A DNA stretch of 64,000 nucleotides from Gnetum montanum (lineage: Eukaryota > Streptophyta > Gnetopsida > Gnetales > Gnetaceae), in the NCBI GenBank assembly GCA_015680685.1, contig MNCI01024017.1:63147-127146 (forward strand). Reading direction: 5' to 3'. This document shows, in pieces, positions 45,429-58,135 of the stretch. The notes beneath the pieces were generated by a model, which was not told where the DNA came from, did not search any database, and saw only the letters and a list, made by a program, of their open reading frames with translations. The translations under genes and the position numbers were made by a program. The stretch's first letter is position 1. Each line of letters starts with the position of its first letter.

Positions 45429-47140
45429 CATCCATGAACATCTATTCCATAATGTCTCTTAATACAATACTCTTAGTAATTATGTGTTATCACTTCCTTC
45501 AATATATATCAATATTAACAAAATAGATTAATTTAACTAAGTTATTTATAAGATTACTTCCTTTTTTACTTCATGTCATTAGATCTTATTATTAGTGTGG
45601 GCATTCATATATAACTTAGTTAGGAAGGCCCTTCCTAGGATTATTTGGACTAAGCTTCTCCTCATAAAGTTTGCTTTGTTTATTGAAAGGATGAATTACA
45701 ATCTCAAGGTTGCTAGCCTTCCTAAGTTTTAAGGATCCAAGATGCATTTCCCCCGAACAAAATCATTCCCTAACTTGCTCTTGAATTAGCTTCCATGGTG
45801 GTTATACCCTACTATCCTAATGAATATTAGGTGCTTATCCTCCCCCCACATGCCCACAACCCACCCTCACCCCACCCCAACCCAGCCCCCCGCCCTAAAT
45901 TAATTGATCCCATCTTAGGTAAATTAGTTGAACTATTTTTATTGGAAAATTATACATAGACAAGCCAAGAGAATAGACCAAAAATAAAAATGCTCTGGAT
46001 TTTATATATTATCTCTATATAGAAGACACTAATAAGTTTTTATCTTTTAATCATTAGCATCCATAATGCTTTATCATAGTAGGGATCTCAACCACCAACT
46101 CCTATGAAAGGCACATTGGGAAAGAATTCAAGTGTTAATGAGTTTTAATTATCGATGAACATGATAGTTGGTAGTCTAAAGGACAAGCTAGGAAATATAG
46201 CTAGAAATGAGGAAGTGATATAGGAATGAAAACAATACTTGAAATAATATATAAAAGAAAAGTTTGTCAAATAATAGTCCTAGAGGTATGAAGTAACACA
46301 AGCTAAGGGAAAAGATAAGTAAGATGAATGGATATAAATGATGGTAACTATTAAAATACATTTTTAGATAAGTCAACCCACCTTGTACAGTATCAGATAA
46401 TAGCACAAAGGTGGTGGCATGTGAAATTATATTTAGAAATTATTGCTCCACTCATATGCACTTTGCTCACAAAAGGGAATTCATATGGGATGTTATGAAT
46501 TGTGAGCTTGTAAGCATCATCCCAACTATAAGGTTCTTGTGGGAGTGTGGCTTAGCTTAGGATGGAAGGTTCATGTGAAATCATCTTTCCTATTATTTTT
46601 CTTTTTCTTGTATATTTGGCCTTCTTCAATCATGAGGTTCTTGTGGAAGCTAAATTTATTTTGTATTTTTTATTTGAATGGACTTCTCACATGGGTTTTG
46701 ATTAAGTTGCAAATGATTTTACCATCTTAGATGCTAGAGCTAATATAACAAATCCTTTCCACCTTATTCACTTATTCAAGTAGGTAATTAATAGAACCAT
46801 ACATTGATAAGCATTAACCTAAACTTTGCTATGTCACCCTTACAACTCATGGAACTTATACCTAAGGAATATTTCTTGAAGAGAAAACAATAAATTTTAT
46901 TATAGATAATTTATTTGGTTATTAGTCTAAGACACAACCTTAGTTGGATTTTGGGTTTAATTTGACCTATCTCAAGGTAGGGGGAGTTGTCCATCTCCCT
47001 TTCATTCTACACATGATGCTAACGAATTCTTCATAGTCCCAAATAATAATAGAATTTCTCATTGCCCTCTATATGTTATAAGGTAAAAGTTGTATATGAT
47101 TGTGTTTTTATTATTTTTATCATATTAAATAAGGTGCTTT
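45429..47140. other. Stretch without recognisable genes
   Basis: AT-rich. The only distinctive feature is a C-rich tract at 45840-45896. Short frames at 46.2-46.7 kb show no domain. Confidence 0.45.
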
Positions 47141-47149
47141 CTTGAAATT

Positions 47150-47660
47150 ACTTCCCATAGCCTTAACTTCTACTTGAGCATTATTATCACATGGTTCCTC
47201 TTTGGGGTAATTGGGATCACTCAATGCTACTAACTCATCCTCTCCAAGTTCCTTAATTTGGTGTTGATGGTTATGCTTAAGCCTTTAATGATTTACTAGG
47301 ACTATAGTAGATTAGTCTTCTATGAGTGCAATCAAGACACTACCATTACTATGGGGTTATAACATTAGGTATGGGTCTTTCCACCAATTTAGTTTTTCTA
47401 GAAATTTGTGTAGTCTCATATTATACAATGTAATTTATCATCTTCCAAGAAATGTTTCTTAATTATATTTTTATCATGCATATCCTTCATTTTTTTCTTG
47501 ATTATTCTTTGCTTATTAAGTGCATGCATACATACTTCATCAAGTTCTTGTAATTGAGTCATTTCAAAGTCTTAGTTTATTTCCTCATCAAAATTTAATT
47601 GTTGTGCTAATCTTAAGGATTGGTATTTCATTTCAATGGTAAATAAACATTATTTTCAAT
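47150..47660 (-). pseudogene. Integrase C-terminal (GPY/F-like) relic of another gypsy element
   Basis: Minus strand, reading from 47655 down. It has a QLQELDEVCMHALNKQRIIK helix, KKKMKDMHDKNIIKKHFLED, then WWKDPYLML (the W-GPY block), GSVLIAL and VLVNHQRLKHNH. This is the standard C-terminal order of plant Ty3/gypsy integrase (LDE.R..A, HD..i....f..GD, W.GPY, VNG.RLK). A few stops and one frame change near 47410. The upstream part of this integrase is missing here because element C begins at 47681. Confidence 0.6.
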
Positions 47661-47680
47661 AAACTAATTAATAAGATGAA

Positions 47681-48602
47681 TGATGAAAGTCAAAGTGTTG
47701 CATTGACAAGCCCCCATTGATGTCGCCTCATCAATGGGGCCCTGTTTACGTGGTGTTGCCTCGTCAATGGGGCCACATTGATGTAGTGTTTACTACATCT
47801 ATGGGACCCCGTTGATGTAACCCAGCAATAAAAGCTATAAATACAAGCTCATAGCTATGTTTATAGGGAGCTAGGTCATAGTAGTAGTAGAGTTGTTAAA
47901 GTTTTTCCATTTAAGAGTTAGAATATTTCTCTGAGTGCCCATAGTAGGAGTCAAAAAGTGTACAAATCTTTATTTGAGCACTATTGTACCTGAACCACAC
48001 CCATGTGAATGGAAATAAAGATAAGCCTTTTTATCAAACCTTGCAGCACTTAGAATATATTAATGATTTATTTATGCATTTATTATTTTCATCAATTATG
48101 CAATTAATTAAGATAAATTAAGCTAAATTAGACTATAAGTAATTAGTTAATTAATTACGTGAAATAGATTCAACACGTAAGTATGACCACTTCGAGCATA
48201 AACATGTATTCGCTTGGTAATCCCAACAATGTTATTGCTTTGTTCACCTAGTAGCATAGTGCTTGGTAACTGAGTAGTGAATATGTGGGTTCAAGACATG
48301 TATGGAAAGTGGGACCAGATGCTTATATTAGGACTAGTTAGAGATTAGTTAAGTAATTAAATTCAATTAGTTATTAAATTACTTCATCTGTCTATTTTAA
48401 GCACCAAGGAACATAAAACATAAAATAATAAAGATCATATGCCTCAATTATACTTAACCATACAATGACTATTAGGACAAGGTTCACTTCCTAGAAGGCT
48501 AGTGTACTAGAAGACATAGATTTTGTGGAATTCAACTAGATCGTGTGTGAACACTTTGTGATTCATATAGTTGGGCATAGGGGTACCCTTCACTACTCAT
48601 CA
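47681..48602 (+). repeat. 5' LTR of element C
   Basis: About 922 bp, from TGATGAAAGTC to CTCATCA. U3 array of CATTGATG/CATCAATG motifs with GGGGCC blocks (47703-47820), then TATAAATA at 47836-47843. One W-box core lies at 47688-47693 (minus). No partner LTR is in the window, so the left end is set by analogy. Confidence 0.75.
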
Positions 48603-48622
48603 TTAGTGCCATTGTCAGGGAC
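48603..48622 (+). promoter_or_regulatory. Primer binding site of element C
   Basis: TTAGTGCCATTGTCAGGGA directly after the LTR. It is the same class as the PBS of A, B and D, with transitions. Confidence 0.6.
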
Positions 48623-48753
48623 TCTTTTTATTTGAAATGTGCACTATATAGGTTTATTAAACATCATTAACATCGTTGGACAAACCCTAAGGTCAAAATC
48701 ATTCTCATAATAATAATCATAAAAACACATTGATATTTTATTTGTTTTGAAAA

Positions 48754-51190
48754 ATGTCTTCTTCACATAGGCATGATGATGCTAAACTTCTAGTTCCACA
48801 AGAATGCAAGGTGGTATATACCCATCTAGATGAGTATGTACCTGATTTCACCTTCATGCTGCATTAGGATGAATAACTACAATGTCCTGATATGGAAAGA
48901 AATATTGTAATGCCTCTCGATTGATCTATGCTTATGATGTTGCTTCAAACTCTTATGAAGTTACACATCCATGATCTTTAAGAGGAGTATGTTGTGCATG
49001 ATTATGACTACTAGGACTACCATCCCACTAAAATACAATGCTAGAGAGATCAACACTAGGAGAGACACCATGAGGTTGTGAAGGAGAAATGGTTCACCAA
49101 TTCCTTGTTCCTGTTGAATGAATATGACAATGAGAACCCTCTCTCTAGGGGCTCTCAACATGAAAATTTTCCACCCCTTGTTACTAATGATGGGGGTGTC
49201 ACCCTGAATCTACATTCCACCATCAACAAACTAGGTTCAGGTAAAGATGGTAATCAAGGTAGGGGCTTGGAAAAGCATCAATAGGATAAGAAAACTAACA
49301 AATGTGGCTATGACAACCAAAGGGAAATTGACAAATATCATGGTGGTAAAGGTAGTCCTCTCCATCATCTTTATCTACATCTTCTTATTCTTCCAATTCT
49401 TATTTTGAAAAACATCGTAGAATGAACAACCATGATGGAGATGAACAATGGTACAATATCAATGATCATCGAGCCCATAATGAACAAAGGGGTAATAGAG
49501 TACATGATCAATGCCAAAGAAATAATGATGATGATAAGCCTTTGTTGGCAACCCGAAGCATGCTCAATATTGTAGAGGTTGTAAAAATTTCAACTAGGCA
49601 TGTGAAAGATAATTAGATTAGATGACTTGATATGAACAATATTTCCAAATTTGAGAGGGGATATAACTTTGATTCACAAACACATCTTCAAGCTTTTCAT
49701 GATGCTTGTTTCTTACAAAACATTGAAAATAATTGGTAGAAATTAAATCTATTTCCCAGGAAACTCATCAAGGAAGCAGAAAGCTGGTACCAATCCTTGT
49801 AGCTAGAATCTATCATTTGGTGAAGTACAATGTTAGAGCTATTTAATGATAAGTATAAAGAGTACTCTAGAGTGTCTAATCTGAGAAGGAAAATTCAAGG
49901 ATGGAAGCAAGGAAACCATGAACCCTTGGATGCCACCATGGGTAAATAGTATTCTCTCATGCACCGATGCCCTAGCCACAATTATTCTCAATGAGAATAA
50001 CTTTGCCATATCATCAATGGACTCAGATTGGAAACAAAGAGAACTCTTAGGATCTATGCCCAAGGGAGACTATTGAAACCCCAAATTAATCAAATTCAAA
50101 GGCTAATTAAGTAGGTAGAGAAAGAAGAAGGAGAGTTGAGGAAGTGAAAAAGTATAGAGGAATACCATAGGGATCCCTCCATTAAAAAGAGGGAAGTTCA
50201 ATTTTGTGAAAGTGAGGAAGAATCACCTCTTGATGAGGTGGTCAACAAAAACACCTTGCCAATCCAAAATTCTATGTCTAAAATTTCAGCTAAGGTGGAT
50301 AAAATGTAGGATTTGTTAGATGAAAAATTCCAAACTACTTTGAAAATCACTAAAGAATCAAGAGAGCAGAGTAGTGATTGTAACTATAGAAGGTGAAAAA
50401 AAGCTGAATGTGCCTACCAAAGGGGTAAGGGAAAGATTCTTCCAATAGATGAAGTTGCAGAAATTGAGTCAGATGATGATGGTGGATGTGACATCTAACA
50501 ATGCAAACATCTTAAAGGATGTTATCCCATTATGTCACACTTATAGAAATCTAGGATGTATGCTCTAAATCCATGACTAGCAAGAAGGCAAGCACCCAGA
50601 AGGTTGCCTTACCCTCAAGCAAACCCTAGGAAGTTTCATCAACAACAATAATAGTATCCAAGTGGAGTGGCACCATAATTGTACAAGCAATACCAACAAT
50701 GGCACCAATCATAGTTATGGGGGATGCCAGCACCAACGCAGCAATACCCTTATGGGAAACTAGATCCATACGGGTACTATGTTCATTAACTACTATCTCC
50801 ACATGACTCTTCTAGTCATGCTTGTCCCTTCTAGTATCACTATTAACCTCTTGTATACTACAGAGCTCATTCTCCACATTCTATAAGGGATTCCACATTT
50901 CATCCTTATCCTCCTATTTCTGCACCTATTCCTCCATCCTCAACACAACTACCACCTACTCCATCTATGCGAGGTGAGCTTCCAACTCAGCCGCAACAAT
51001 GTAATACTACTAGGGCCATTAATCTACAATCAATTCATCAATCGAGGGGTTTGGATCCTCATGCTTGTAGAAGACCATTCTTCTAATCGAATAGCCCTAC
51101 TAAGCCCTCACAAACTTAGGTGGCTAATCACCCTACTCCTGCTTCATCCTTTACAAATGATTCCATTGAGTCCTCTTTAAACCAAATACT
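48754..51190 (+). pseudogene. gag of element C
   Basis: Start ATG 48754 (MSSSHRHDDA), about 150 bp after the PBS. Blocks in order: YTHLDEYVPDFTF (48820-48860), a polar His/Asn/Asp-rich region (49.1-49.55 kb), the gag domain (LDMNNISKFERGYNFD at about 49630, WYQSL, LELFNDKYKEYSRVSNLRRK at 49830-49890, GWKQGNHEPLD, YAQGRLLKPQINQIQ at 50060-50100), a coiled segment with VEKEEGEL, and an acidic stretch before a Cys/His motif at about 50487-50525 that is damaged. A Pro/Tyr/Gln-rich tail runs to 51190. Many TAG/TAA, mostly at Gln positions, and several frame changes. Family role: particle assembly and RNA binding. Confidence 0.75.
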
Positions 51191-51690
51191 ACCCAAAATC
51201 CATATTGTTATGCTCACCTATGTTGTATTTGACTAGATCTAGCCTAGCAACCTTCCCAAAAACTTAGCTAGTCCTAAAAGTCCTTTTATTTATCTATAGA
51301 TTGTTGGGAATGAACTATGTAAGGCTCTTCTTGATTCAGGTTCTAGTATGAACTTAATTTCTCATGAGACGTATATTGCTTAGAAACTATTTCCTCTCAA
51401 GAAGAGTAACATCATATTGGAATTGGCAAACCAATCCATCACTATTCCATTGGAATTGGTTGAAAACATTATAACCACTATCTATGAATGGTTTTATCAT
51501 GTTGACTTTCTAGTAATCAAGGTCAAGAACTACAAGGGGGACTTCTCAATCATATGGGAAGGGCATGACTAAGAACTATTGATGTAAGAATGGGCATAAG
51601 ATATATTTCCCTAGAGATATCAAAAGAAAATGCATTTGAAAAGATCAAGAAGATATGAGCTCCATGCATTACATACAGTGATACAGGGTG
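51191..51690 (+). pseudogene. Retropepsin of element C
   Basis: The protease core reads KALLDSGSSMNLIS, with the catalytic DSG at 51333-51341 intact. Then KKSNIILELANQSITIPLELVENI, a flap-like FYHVDFLVIKV, and a damaged IMGRPWL equivalent near 51545 where a frameshift occurs. The only one of the three family proteases here (G, B, C) with an unchanged triad. Stops upstream and downstream exclude function. Confidence 0.8.
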
Positions 51691-53420
51691 CAATTGTGTG
51701 CAGAAACTCTAGGTAGTGAAACTAGCATCTATTTCTATATGCAAGTAGTATCCATAAGAAGCAAATATTCAAAGGTGTCTGTATGTGATAGCTACAAAAT
51801 AAGAGGGTACCTAGTGGCTAACTACTAATTCTAAAAATAGCATAATATGCATGGAACCTACTAAGAGCATGACATGTGCCTATGTCGTAGGCATGGATGA
51901 ACTAGAGCAAGTTCATCACCAACTTAATAATGATGAAAACGCTAATACCAATTAATAAGAGTTGGTGATCCCTAAGAATTTTAAACAAGAGCTCCTAGAG
52001 TTGAAAACTCTACTTGCCAGCCTAGAATATACATTCATAAAAAATGAAAAGCTGATCATACTCAATGCCAAACTTGCTCCTCAATAGAAAGAGAAACTGT
52101 TGAAAGTGGTCAATAAATGGCCAACAAACTTTGCTTGGTCATATCTAGAACTAACTGAAATTGATCCATGGATATGTTAGCATCATATCTACACCAACTT
52201 GGCCATGATGCCAAGAAGATAATTGTAGAGGTATCTGAACCCAAAGTTGAAGAAAATCATCAAAGAGGAAATAGAACAACTCCTGAAAGTAGGGTTGATC
52301 TATTCCATCAAAGATAGTGAGTGGGTTCGCCCACTCGTAATTGTGCCAAAGAAAGATAACATGTGGTGGGTCTGCATCAACTTTAGGCTATTGAATATGA
52401 AAAAATTTCAAGATCATTTTCCATTACCATTTGTGGACCAAGTCTTGAGAACCATATTTAGGCATTTCTATTATAGATTCCTTGATGGTTATAGTGGCTA
52501 TAATCAAATCCAGATTACACTAGAAGATCAGGCCAAAAAAACATTCACAAGTCCTCAAGGAACCTTTGAATATTGCAAGATGCCTTTTGGTCTATGCAAT
52601 GCTCCGACCACTTCTCAATGCCTAGTATTAGGTATCTTTCAATAGCAAATAGGTAGTGAAGTGGAAGTCTTCATGGATGACTTTTCCACTTATGGCACTA
52701 CATTTAAGCAAGCCTTGGAGCACGTTGAGTAAGTACTAAAGAGATGTATGAAGAAAAATCTATGACTCAATTAGTAGAAGAGTCATCTCATGGTCTAAGA
52801 CGGCATTGTATTGGGGCACTGAATTTTGTAGGAAGGGATCAAGGTAGTCCTCAAAAAGATAAGGGTCATCCAAGGAATCACCTATCAACTAGAGATAGTC
52901 AAAGATGTCTGATCATTCCTTGGACACACTAGATACTACTGGTGATTTATAGATAATTTTTCTAAGATCACAAATACATTGGTCAAGCTCACAAAGAAAG
53001 ATGCTCCATTCATTTGAACTAATGAGTGCAAACATGCATTTCAACAAGTAAAGGAAAAACTCATAGAAACTCCAATTTTATGGGCACCAAACTAGTCCAA
53101 ACCATTCCATATAAGGATAGATGCATCTAATTATGCCTTGGGAGCCATGCTTACATAGATGGATAATAAGAAATGTCCATATTACATGCACTGCATAAGC
53201 CAAAGCATTGTGGATGCATGGTTGAATTACACCACAACTGAGAAAGAACTAATAGCAATGGTGTATGCTCTTAAAATTTTTAGGTACTATGTGCTTGGCT
53301 ATAAAGTATTTGTGCATACAAATCATAGTGCCATCTACATCTTAATGAATAAGCCAATGGTAAGCCCTCATATCATATGGTGACTCATGATCTTATAATA
53401 ATTTGATCTCAAGATGGGAT
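51691..53420 (+). pseudogene. Reverse transcriptase and RNase H of element C
   Basis: The linker (51.85-52.2 kb) contains MEPTKSMTCAYV-like remains. RT is open from 52247 to 52645: KKIIKEEIEQLLKVGLIYS, WVRPLVIVPKKDN, FPLPFVDQVL, YRFLDGYSGYNQIQI, KMPFGLCNAPTT. After TAG 52643 the same frame gives the catalytic F-M-D-D-F at 52670-52684, then VLKRC and a VLGH block near 52810. The RT thumb/connection (YYW.FIDNFSKI, KKDAPF) leads to RNase H (RIDASNYALGAML about 53115-53153, TTEKELIAMVYAL about 53230-53270). Its third catalytic Asp, in the HTDHSA motif, reads HTNHSA (Asp to Asn). RT family: Tat/Athila-like. Confidence 0.88.
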
Positions 53421-54721
53421 AATAAAGAGGAGAACCTACTCTCCGATCAATTTCTAGATGAACTTCTCTTTATAGGAGCAATAAATAACCAAGTGCCCAC
53501 TAAATCAAACTGGTATGATGACATTCTTATGTACCTTCTCACTCAAAAGATACCATAAGATCTAGGCTTTAGGAAGAAAGAATAGTTTCTTCATTGGGCT
53601 GAGTACTTCATGGAGATCAATGGACACCTTTACAAGGTATGTGCTGATGGCCTGGTTCGTTGGTGTATCCCTAATGTGGACCAATTGTGTGTGCTCTAGA
53701 ATGCTCATGAAGGCCCTTGTGGAGGCCACTATACTAGGAGATGCACAGCCATAAAAATCTTGATGGTTGGATACTATTATCCCACAATCTTTAAGGACAT
53801 CCACTACTTTTTCTAATCCTATGAACACTATCAACAAGATGGTAGGATGACCACACAACTAGAGAATCCTCATGAGTGGATTCAACCATTGGAGCCTTTT
53901 GGCATATAGGGCATTGACTTTATGGGTCCCATCACACCAATGTCCAATGGGAAGGTGTATATAATTATCCCCATTGACTATTGTACCAAATGAGAAGAAA
54001 CAATAGCCATCACCGACTATACATCATCCACTACTACTCGATTTATACAACAAAATGTTGTAAATAGGTTTGGAATGCCACATGCACTGATTTATGATAA
54101 TGGAACCCATTTTATAAATACCACTTTTTGAAAACTCATGCAATTCTTAGGGGTTAAACAAAAATAAACAACACCATATCACCCCCAAGCCAATAATCAT
54201 GTAGAGGTGACTAACAAGGAGATTACAAGGATTCTAACAAGAACTTAGCAAATATAGGAGAGATTGGAGCACAAAACTCAACGATGCCCTTTTGGATTAG
54301 CACTCAACATAGAAATTTTCTATAGCCTATTCTCCCTATGAGCTAGTGTATGGGAAACTTCTAACACTCCTAATTTAATCCAAGATCCATACACTCTTAA
54401 TAGCTTGTGATCTAGATCTTAACCTAAGTTTAGCATAAAAAAAGAGATTGGTCAACCTAAATGTGCTAGATGAAAATTGATTAGTAGTCCTATCTTTAAA
54501 TGAAGTGCATAAGGCATTCAATAAACAATGACATGACCTTTGAATATGAAAAGTAAAATTCAATTGGGAGATAAGGTTCTTTAATAGAATCCCACACATG
54601 TACCTTAAAAAACTAAATTTCAAAAATTTTGGGAAGGACCTTATATAATTAATGAAACCTTTTCTTCTAGGGCCATGATCATATACAAATCTAAGAGCCC
54701 AAATAAGAAGTAGTTGGTCAA
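53421..54721 (+). pseudogene. Integrase of element C (truncated at C-terminus)
   Basis: The zinc-binding domain (HEGPCGGHYTRR about 53700-53740; later Cys residues changed to Tyr) is followed by the catalytic core. The first Asp is in GIDFMGP (codon 53916-53918), the second in IYDNGTHF (54096-54098), and Glu in NNHVEVTNKEI (54204-54206). The second Asp and Glu are 35 residues apart in the same frame, the classic D,D-35-E. The C-terminal domain shows SPYELVYGK (54330s), FWEGPYIINETFSS (about 54628-54670), and ends at LVN in 54721, exactly where the VNG.RLK motif should continue. There the LTR of F begins. Stops at several TAG/TAA codons. Confidence 0.85.
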
Positions 54722-55327
54722 TGATGAGTGGCGAGATACCCCTACACTCAACCATACAAATACAAGTGTCTCACGTGCGATCCGGTCGAACTCCAAGGAC
54801 TAAGTGCTTACGCGCCTTAATGGAACACTTAAGGTTAATCAATCGTTGTCTTTCCAAACTTACTTGTATTTTCAGGGTTTTATGGTTAAGTAAGCTTGAG
54901 GTATATGATTTTTATATATTTTATCTTTTTAATGTCTTATGCTAATAAGGGAAGGTGAAGAGAACTAAGTGACTAACTTTCCTTAACTATTCACTAACTA
55001 AGTTATAATTGTCCTAGCATCAGTATCTGTTCCCACTTGCTGCACACACCCTGAACCAGTGCAACACTACTGAGATTACCAAACGCTACTCATTACTGGG
55101 TTACCAAGAATTACACACATGCTAGAAGTGGTTGTACTAAGTGCACTTAACTAGGAGAGTCAAGGGTTGAGAGAGATTAATTATCTAGGAAAGCATTTAA
55201 ACATTTAACAATAATTAATTCCTATTTAGCTTAGTCCACATGCTTAATACTATTTTTTTAGGGTTTAACATTTATCCCATTCACTATCTCATGGGCCAAT
55301 ATTAATAGTGATAACCAATAGAAATAC
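54722..55327 (-). mobile_element. Element F: partial LTR, minus orientation, split by E
   Basis: Begins TGATGAGTGGCGAG, the LTR end of element B, and follows B's LTR sequence for about 500 bp (CTTAACTAGGAGAG near 55145; GTTACCAAG). At 55328 another LTR (E) begins. The rest of F would lie beyond D and E. The 5 bp before it, gtcaa, would be one half of its target-site duplication. Confidence 0.7.
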
Positions 55328-56192
55328 TGATGAGCGATGAAGTACTTAACACCCAACCATACGAGATATGAGTATTCACATGCAGTCCTAGTCAATCTAT
55401 AGATAAGGCAATGTGATTATACCAGTAATTAGTTAGTGTTAATGATCATTGTCTTTCCATGTGAGTTAGTAAAATCAATGTGTATGGTTTAACTCACAGT
55501 GAGGTATATAATATTGATGTTGTATTGGCCATTAAGCTCTTACTAAGCATGAAGTGAAAGTAAAAGTTTCTAAATCTAAGTAACATCAAAATAAATCTAA
55601 CTAGCCTATGTGATGAGTAGTCAGTCTTGATCTTCTAGTCACACCTTGGACTTTGTGCAACTACTACTGGGATTACCAAGTACCTCACTACTAGGCATAG
55701 CAAGTGATAATACTACTAGGTTACCAAGTAGTTACACTTACGTGCTTGAGATCATTCATATTCATTTAGCTTAATGACATTAAAATTAAATCGCAGGTAA
55801 TCATAAACATTAACTATGAAAATAGTAAAATAGTAAACTAATTAAAAACAAAAATAAAACTAAGTGTTGCAAATGATGTAGAGTAATCTTGATCTTTATT
55901 GCTAGTCATGCAATGCATCCAAGTACATCACTCTCGAATAAAGATTCTACTCAATTACAAAACATCACATTGTGGGCACACACTACTATGTACTAAATTC
56001 AAGAAAATAAACTAAAAGAGTTCTATTACTAAGCTATCAAATCTATTATGAATCCATGCACCCAAGTGTTGCTTATATAAGTTGGCACACATCCCACGAT
56101 ATCATTTATATGATAACATATGGTGGCATATGATAACATATCTACGACATCATAGATACAATATCATTTACTCAAAATTTTTGAATTTACAT
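55328..56192 (-). repeat. 3' LTR of element E
   Basis: About 865 bp, TGATGAGC...TTACA. It aligns with the LTR of A throughout its middle (GTCTTTCCA, AGTGAGGTATATAAT, TACCAAGTA). TATATAAG on the minus strand near 56075 is followed by GATATC/CATATC motifs. Confidence 0.8.
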
Positions 56193-56389
56193 ACCCTCAT
56201 GACTGGTTGAAAACTCATCCTTGAGTTAAAAAAAATGAAGATGGAGTTCCTTATAAAATTGGAAGGTATATAGATCTACATGACACTGGCTTCTATATAC
56301 ATGACTCTTTAGTGTCACATTGCAATTTACAAAAATGAACACATGACATGACAAATTTGAAAAAGAATGAAAAAAAAAATCTGACAAGG

Positions 56390-58135
56390 TTGAGTGTAGC
56401 CTTATGTTGTTCCAGGTGGAGGTGGCTCTTTTATAAGTTTCTTCTTCTTGTCATCAAGCTTTTAAAATTGGTACTTGTTCAAGATCACCTACAACTTCTC
56501 TTCTTCTATTCTAGAATCATGGACCATTAATGTTGATGAACTGATGTTTGATGGATCTGATATGTTCCATGAACATGGTAGTTGTAGAAACATCTGATTA
56601 GCTTTAATGTACGATGTTGTAAATTGTCATCGCTCTTCTTCAAAAGCTCTAGCATTTTCTTTGAGTTCATGATAGTCTGTTAATCTTCTAGCCAAATTTG
56701 CTACTACATCCTTTTGCCCTTGGTAGCTAACCTTAACTATTTCTAGTTCTAATTTTACTACTTGAAGTTTCTATAGAGCATCTTTTCTATTTGCAAAATC
56801 CTTCTTATATAAAGCATAAGTGGCTACTACTTGCTATTCTAGTTCATTTCTAGGCTTATTTGCTATTAACATGACCAAATTAGCATATCAAAGATTTATT
56901 AACACCATGTATTCTTTTAAGTCTTCTATTTACAAGTCTTTATTTTTCACTTCCACTTAATATGATGGGTTGCCAATCAGTATTTTGTGCTACAATCAAA
57001 CTAATCTTGGCCTTTGTCATCTAGATCTCTTTCTCATTTATCTATTTATACATACCCACTAGGTCTCAGAAGTGTTCTTTGAGCCTTTCATGTTTCTTGG
57101 CCTCATTTTTCCATGCGTTGATTTCAATAGCTAATTTCTATTGAATGACATGTACCTCCTCCATAGAGAGGGTTCTATTTTCTCCTGTGAAGTGGCTCAT
57201 ATCTTGGTTGACCCTCATGAGTTGCTCTCTCAACTAATGGAGACTTTATTCTAGAGTGTTTTTCTACTTTTCTACTATGGTTAACCTCATGTTATCTACA
57301 ATGAGTTGTTTATTTTTTTCTTGTAAGGTAGCAAGTGTTTTGGCATGGGCATATGATTGGGCTTCTACTACTAAAGCATTCTATACTACCTTTTCTTTCT
57401 CATCTGCTATATCTTTATTATTCTTAAGAAGGAAATTGATCTTCTCAGTTTTGAATTGTGATATTTGATCTAGTGTCACAAACTAAGTTGGATCTTTCCT
57501 TTCTACTCTCAAGGCTACAAGCTCTTCTTGTAATCTACAAAGCTCATTCTTGGCATGTTTTACCTTGGTTTCAGCCATGATTAATTTTCTTTTTATGGTA
57601 ATCAATTCAGACTATGTTATAGTGATATTACTAGGGATATCAAATATATTTTTCATAACTTTCTCTATCTATAACAGTCTATCCAACACATCTTCATGTT
57701 CTGCAAGAGTCATAGAGGTATCAACTATCATTTGAGCATATTTGACTCTAGAAATATTAGCTGGTGGCACAATAGGTACATTCAAAGATTCTTTAATGTG
57801 ATCTATGATCACTTCTACAACTCTCACTACATCATGATTTTGCATGACCACAATTGTGGCTCCTTCTCACAATTCAAGCACCACTTAGAATGATGCAGTG
57901 TTCTTGAAAATCTATTGTGATCACTAGGCCTCTCCTCTTTACTACAATGATATCTATTCATTAGCAAGGTTTGTTGAGATGGTTTGCTTAACTGCATCAT
58001 TAATAACTTTGAATAAATTGGTCTCTTCCCTACTTCCCCAACTAAGGGTTTCTACAATATGTTTTAGATGACTCATTGAAGGTTGGTAATCTTATGGTGG
58101 TAGTGGTGGAACTTCTGATTGCTATTGTTGTTATT
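56390..58135 (-). pseudogene. ORF2 of element E, coiled-coil part
   Basis: Minus strand, reading from 58135 down. Frame pieces align with A and G. Clear blocks are KVKHAKNELCRLQEELVALR (about 57575-57515), a long Lys/Glu/Asn-rich heptad-like region with KTLATLQEKNKQLIV (57350-57305), INEKEIQMTKAKI near 57030 (G: INEKHIQMAKEKM) and a WQPII motif just after. The N-terminal globular domain is not present because D interrupts the gene at 58135/58136. Stops are frequent. The coil is better conserved in heptad character than in sequence. Confidence 0.55.

Larger units (their letters stand above)
47681..54721 (+). mobile_element. Element C: gypsy retrotransposon with complete gag-pol order, 3' end cut off by F
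   Basis: 5' LTR 47681-48602, PBS, gag, protease, RT, RNase H and integrase in the order PR-RT-RH-INT, which defines Ty3/gypsy. It runs to 54721, where the LTR of element F begins in opposite orientation, inside the integrase C-terminus. The 3' part of C (including any ORF2 and 3' LTR) is not in the window. All ORFs contain many stops. It is the only copy here with a full pol and the closest to the autonomous form of the family. Confidence 0.85.
55328..58135 (-). mobile_element. Element E: 3' half of an ORF2-bearing element, split by D
   Basis: LTR 55328-56192, polypurine tract (56193-56203), then the C-terminal coiled-coil half of ORF2 on the minus strand up to 58135. There the LTR of D begins in the opposite orientation. 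The remainder of E must lie beyond D, outside the window. The order matches element A. Confidence 0.8.

Noticed and set aside
45840-45896. C-rich tract as a telomere-like or G-quadruplex element
   Set aside because: Irregular C runs without the plant telomere unit; one short tract with no context.
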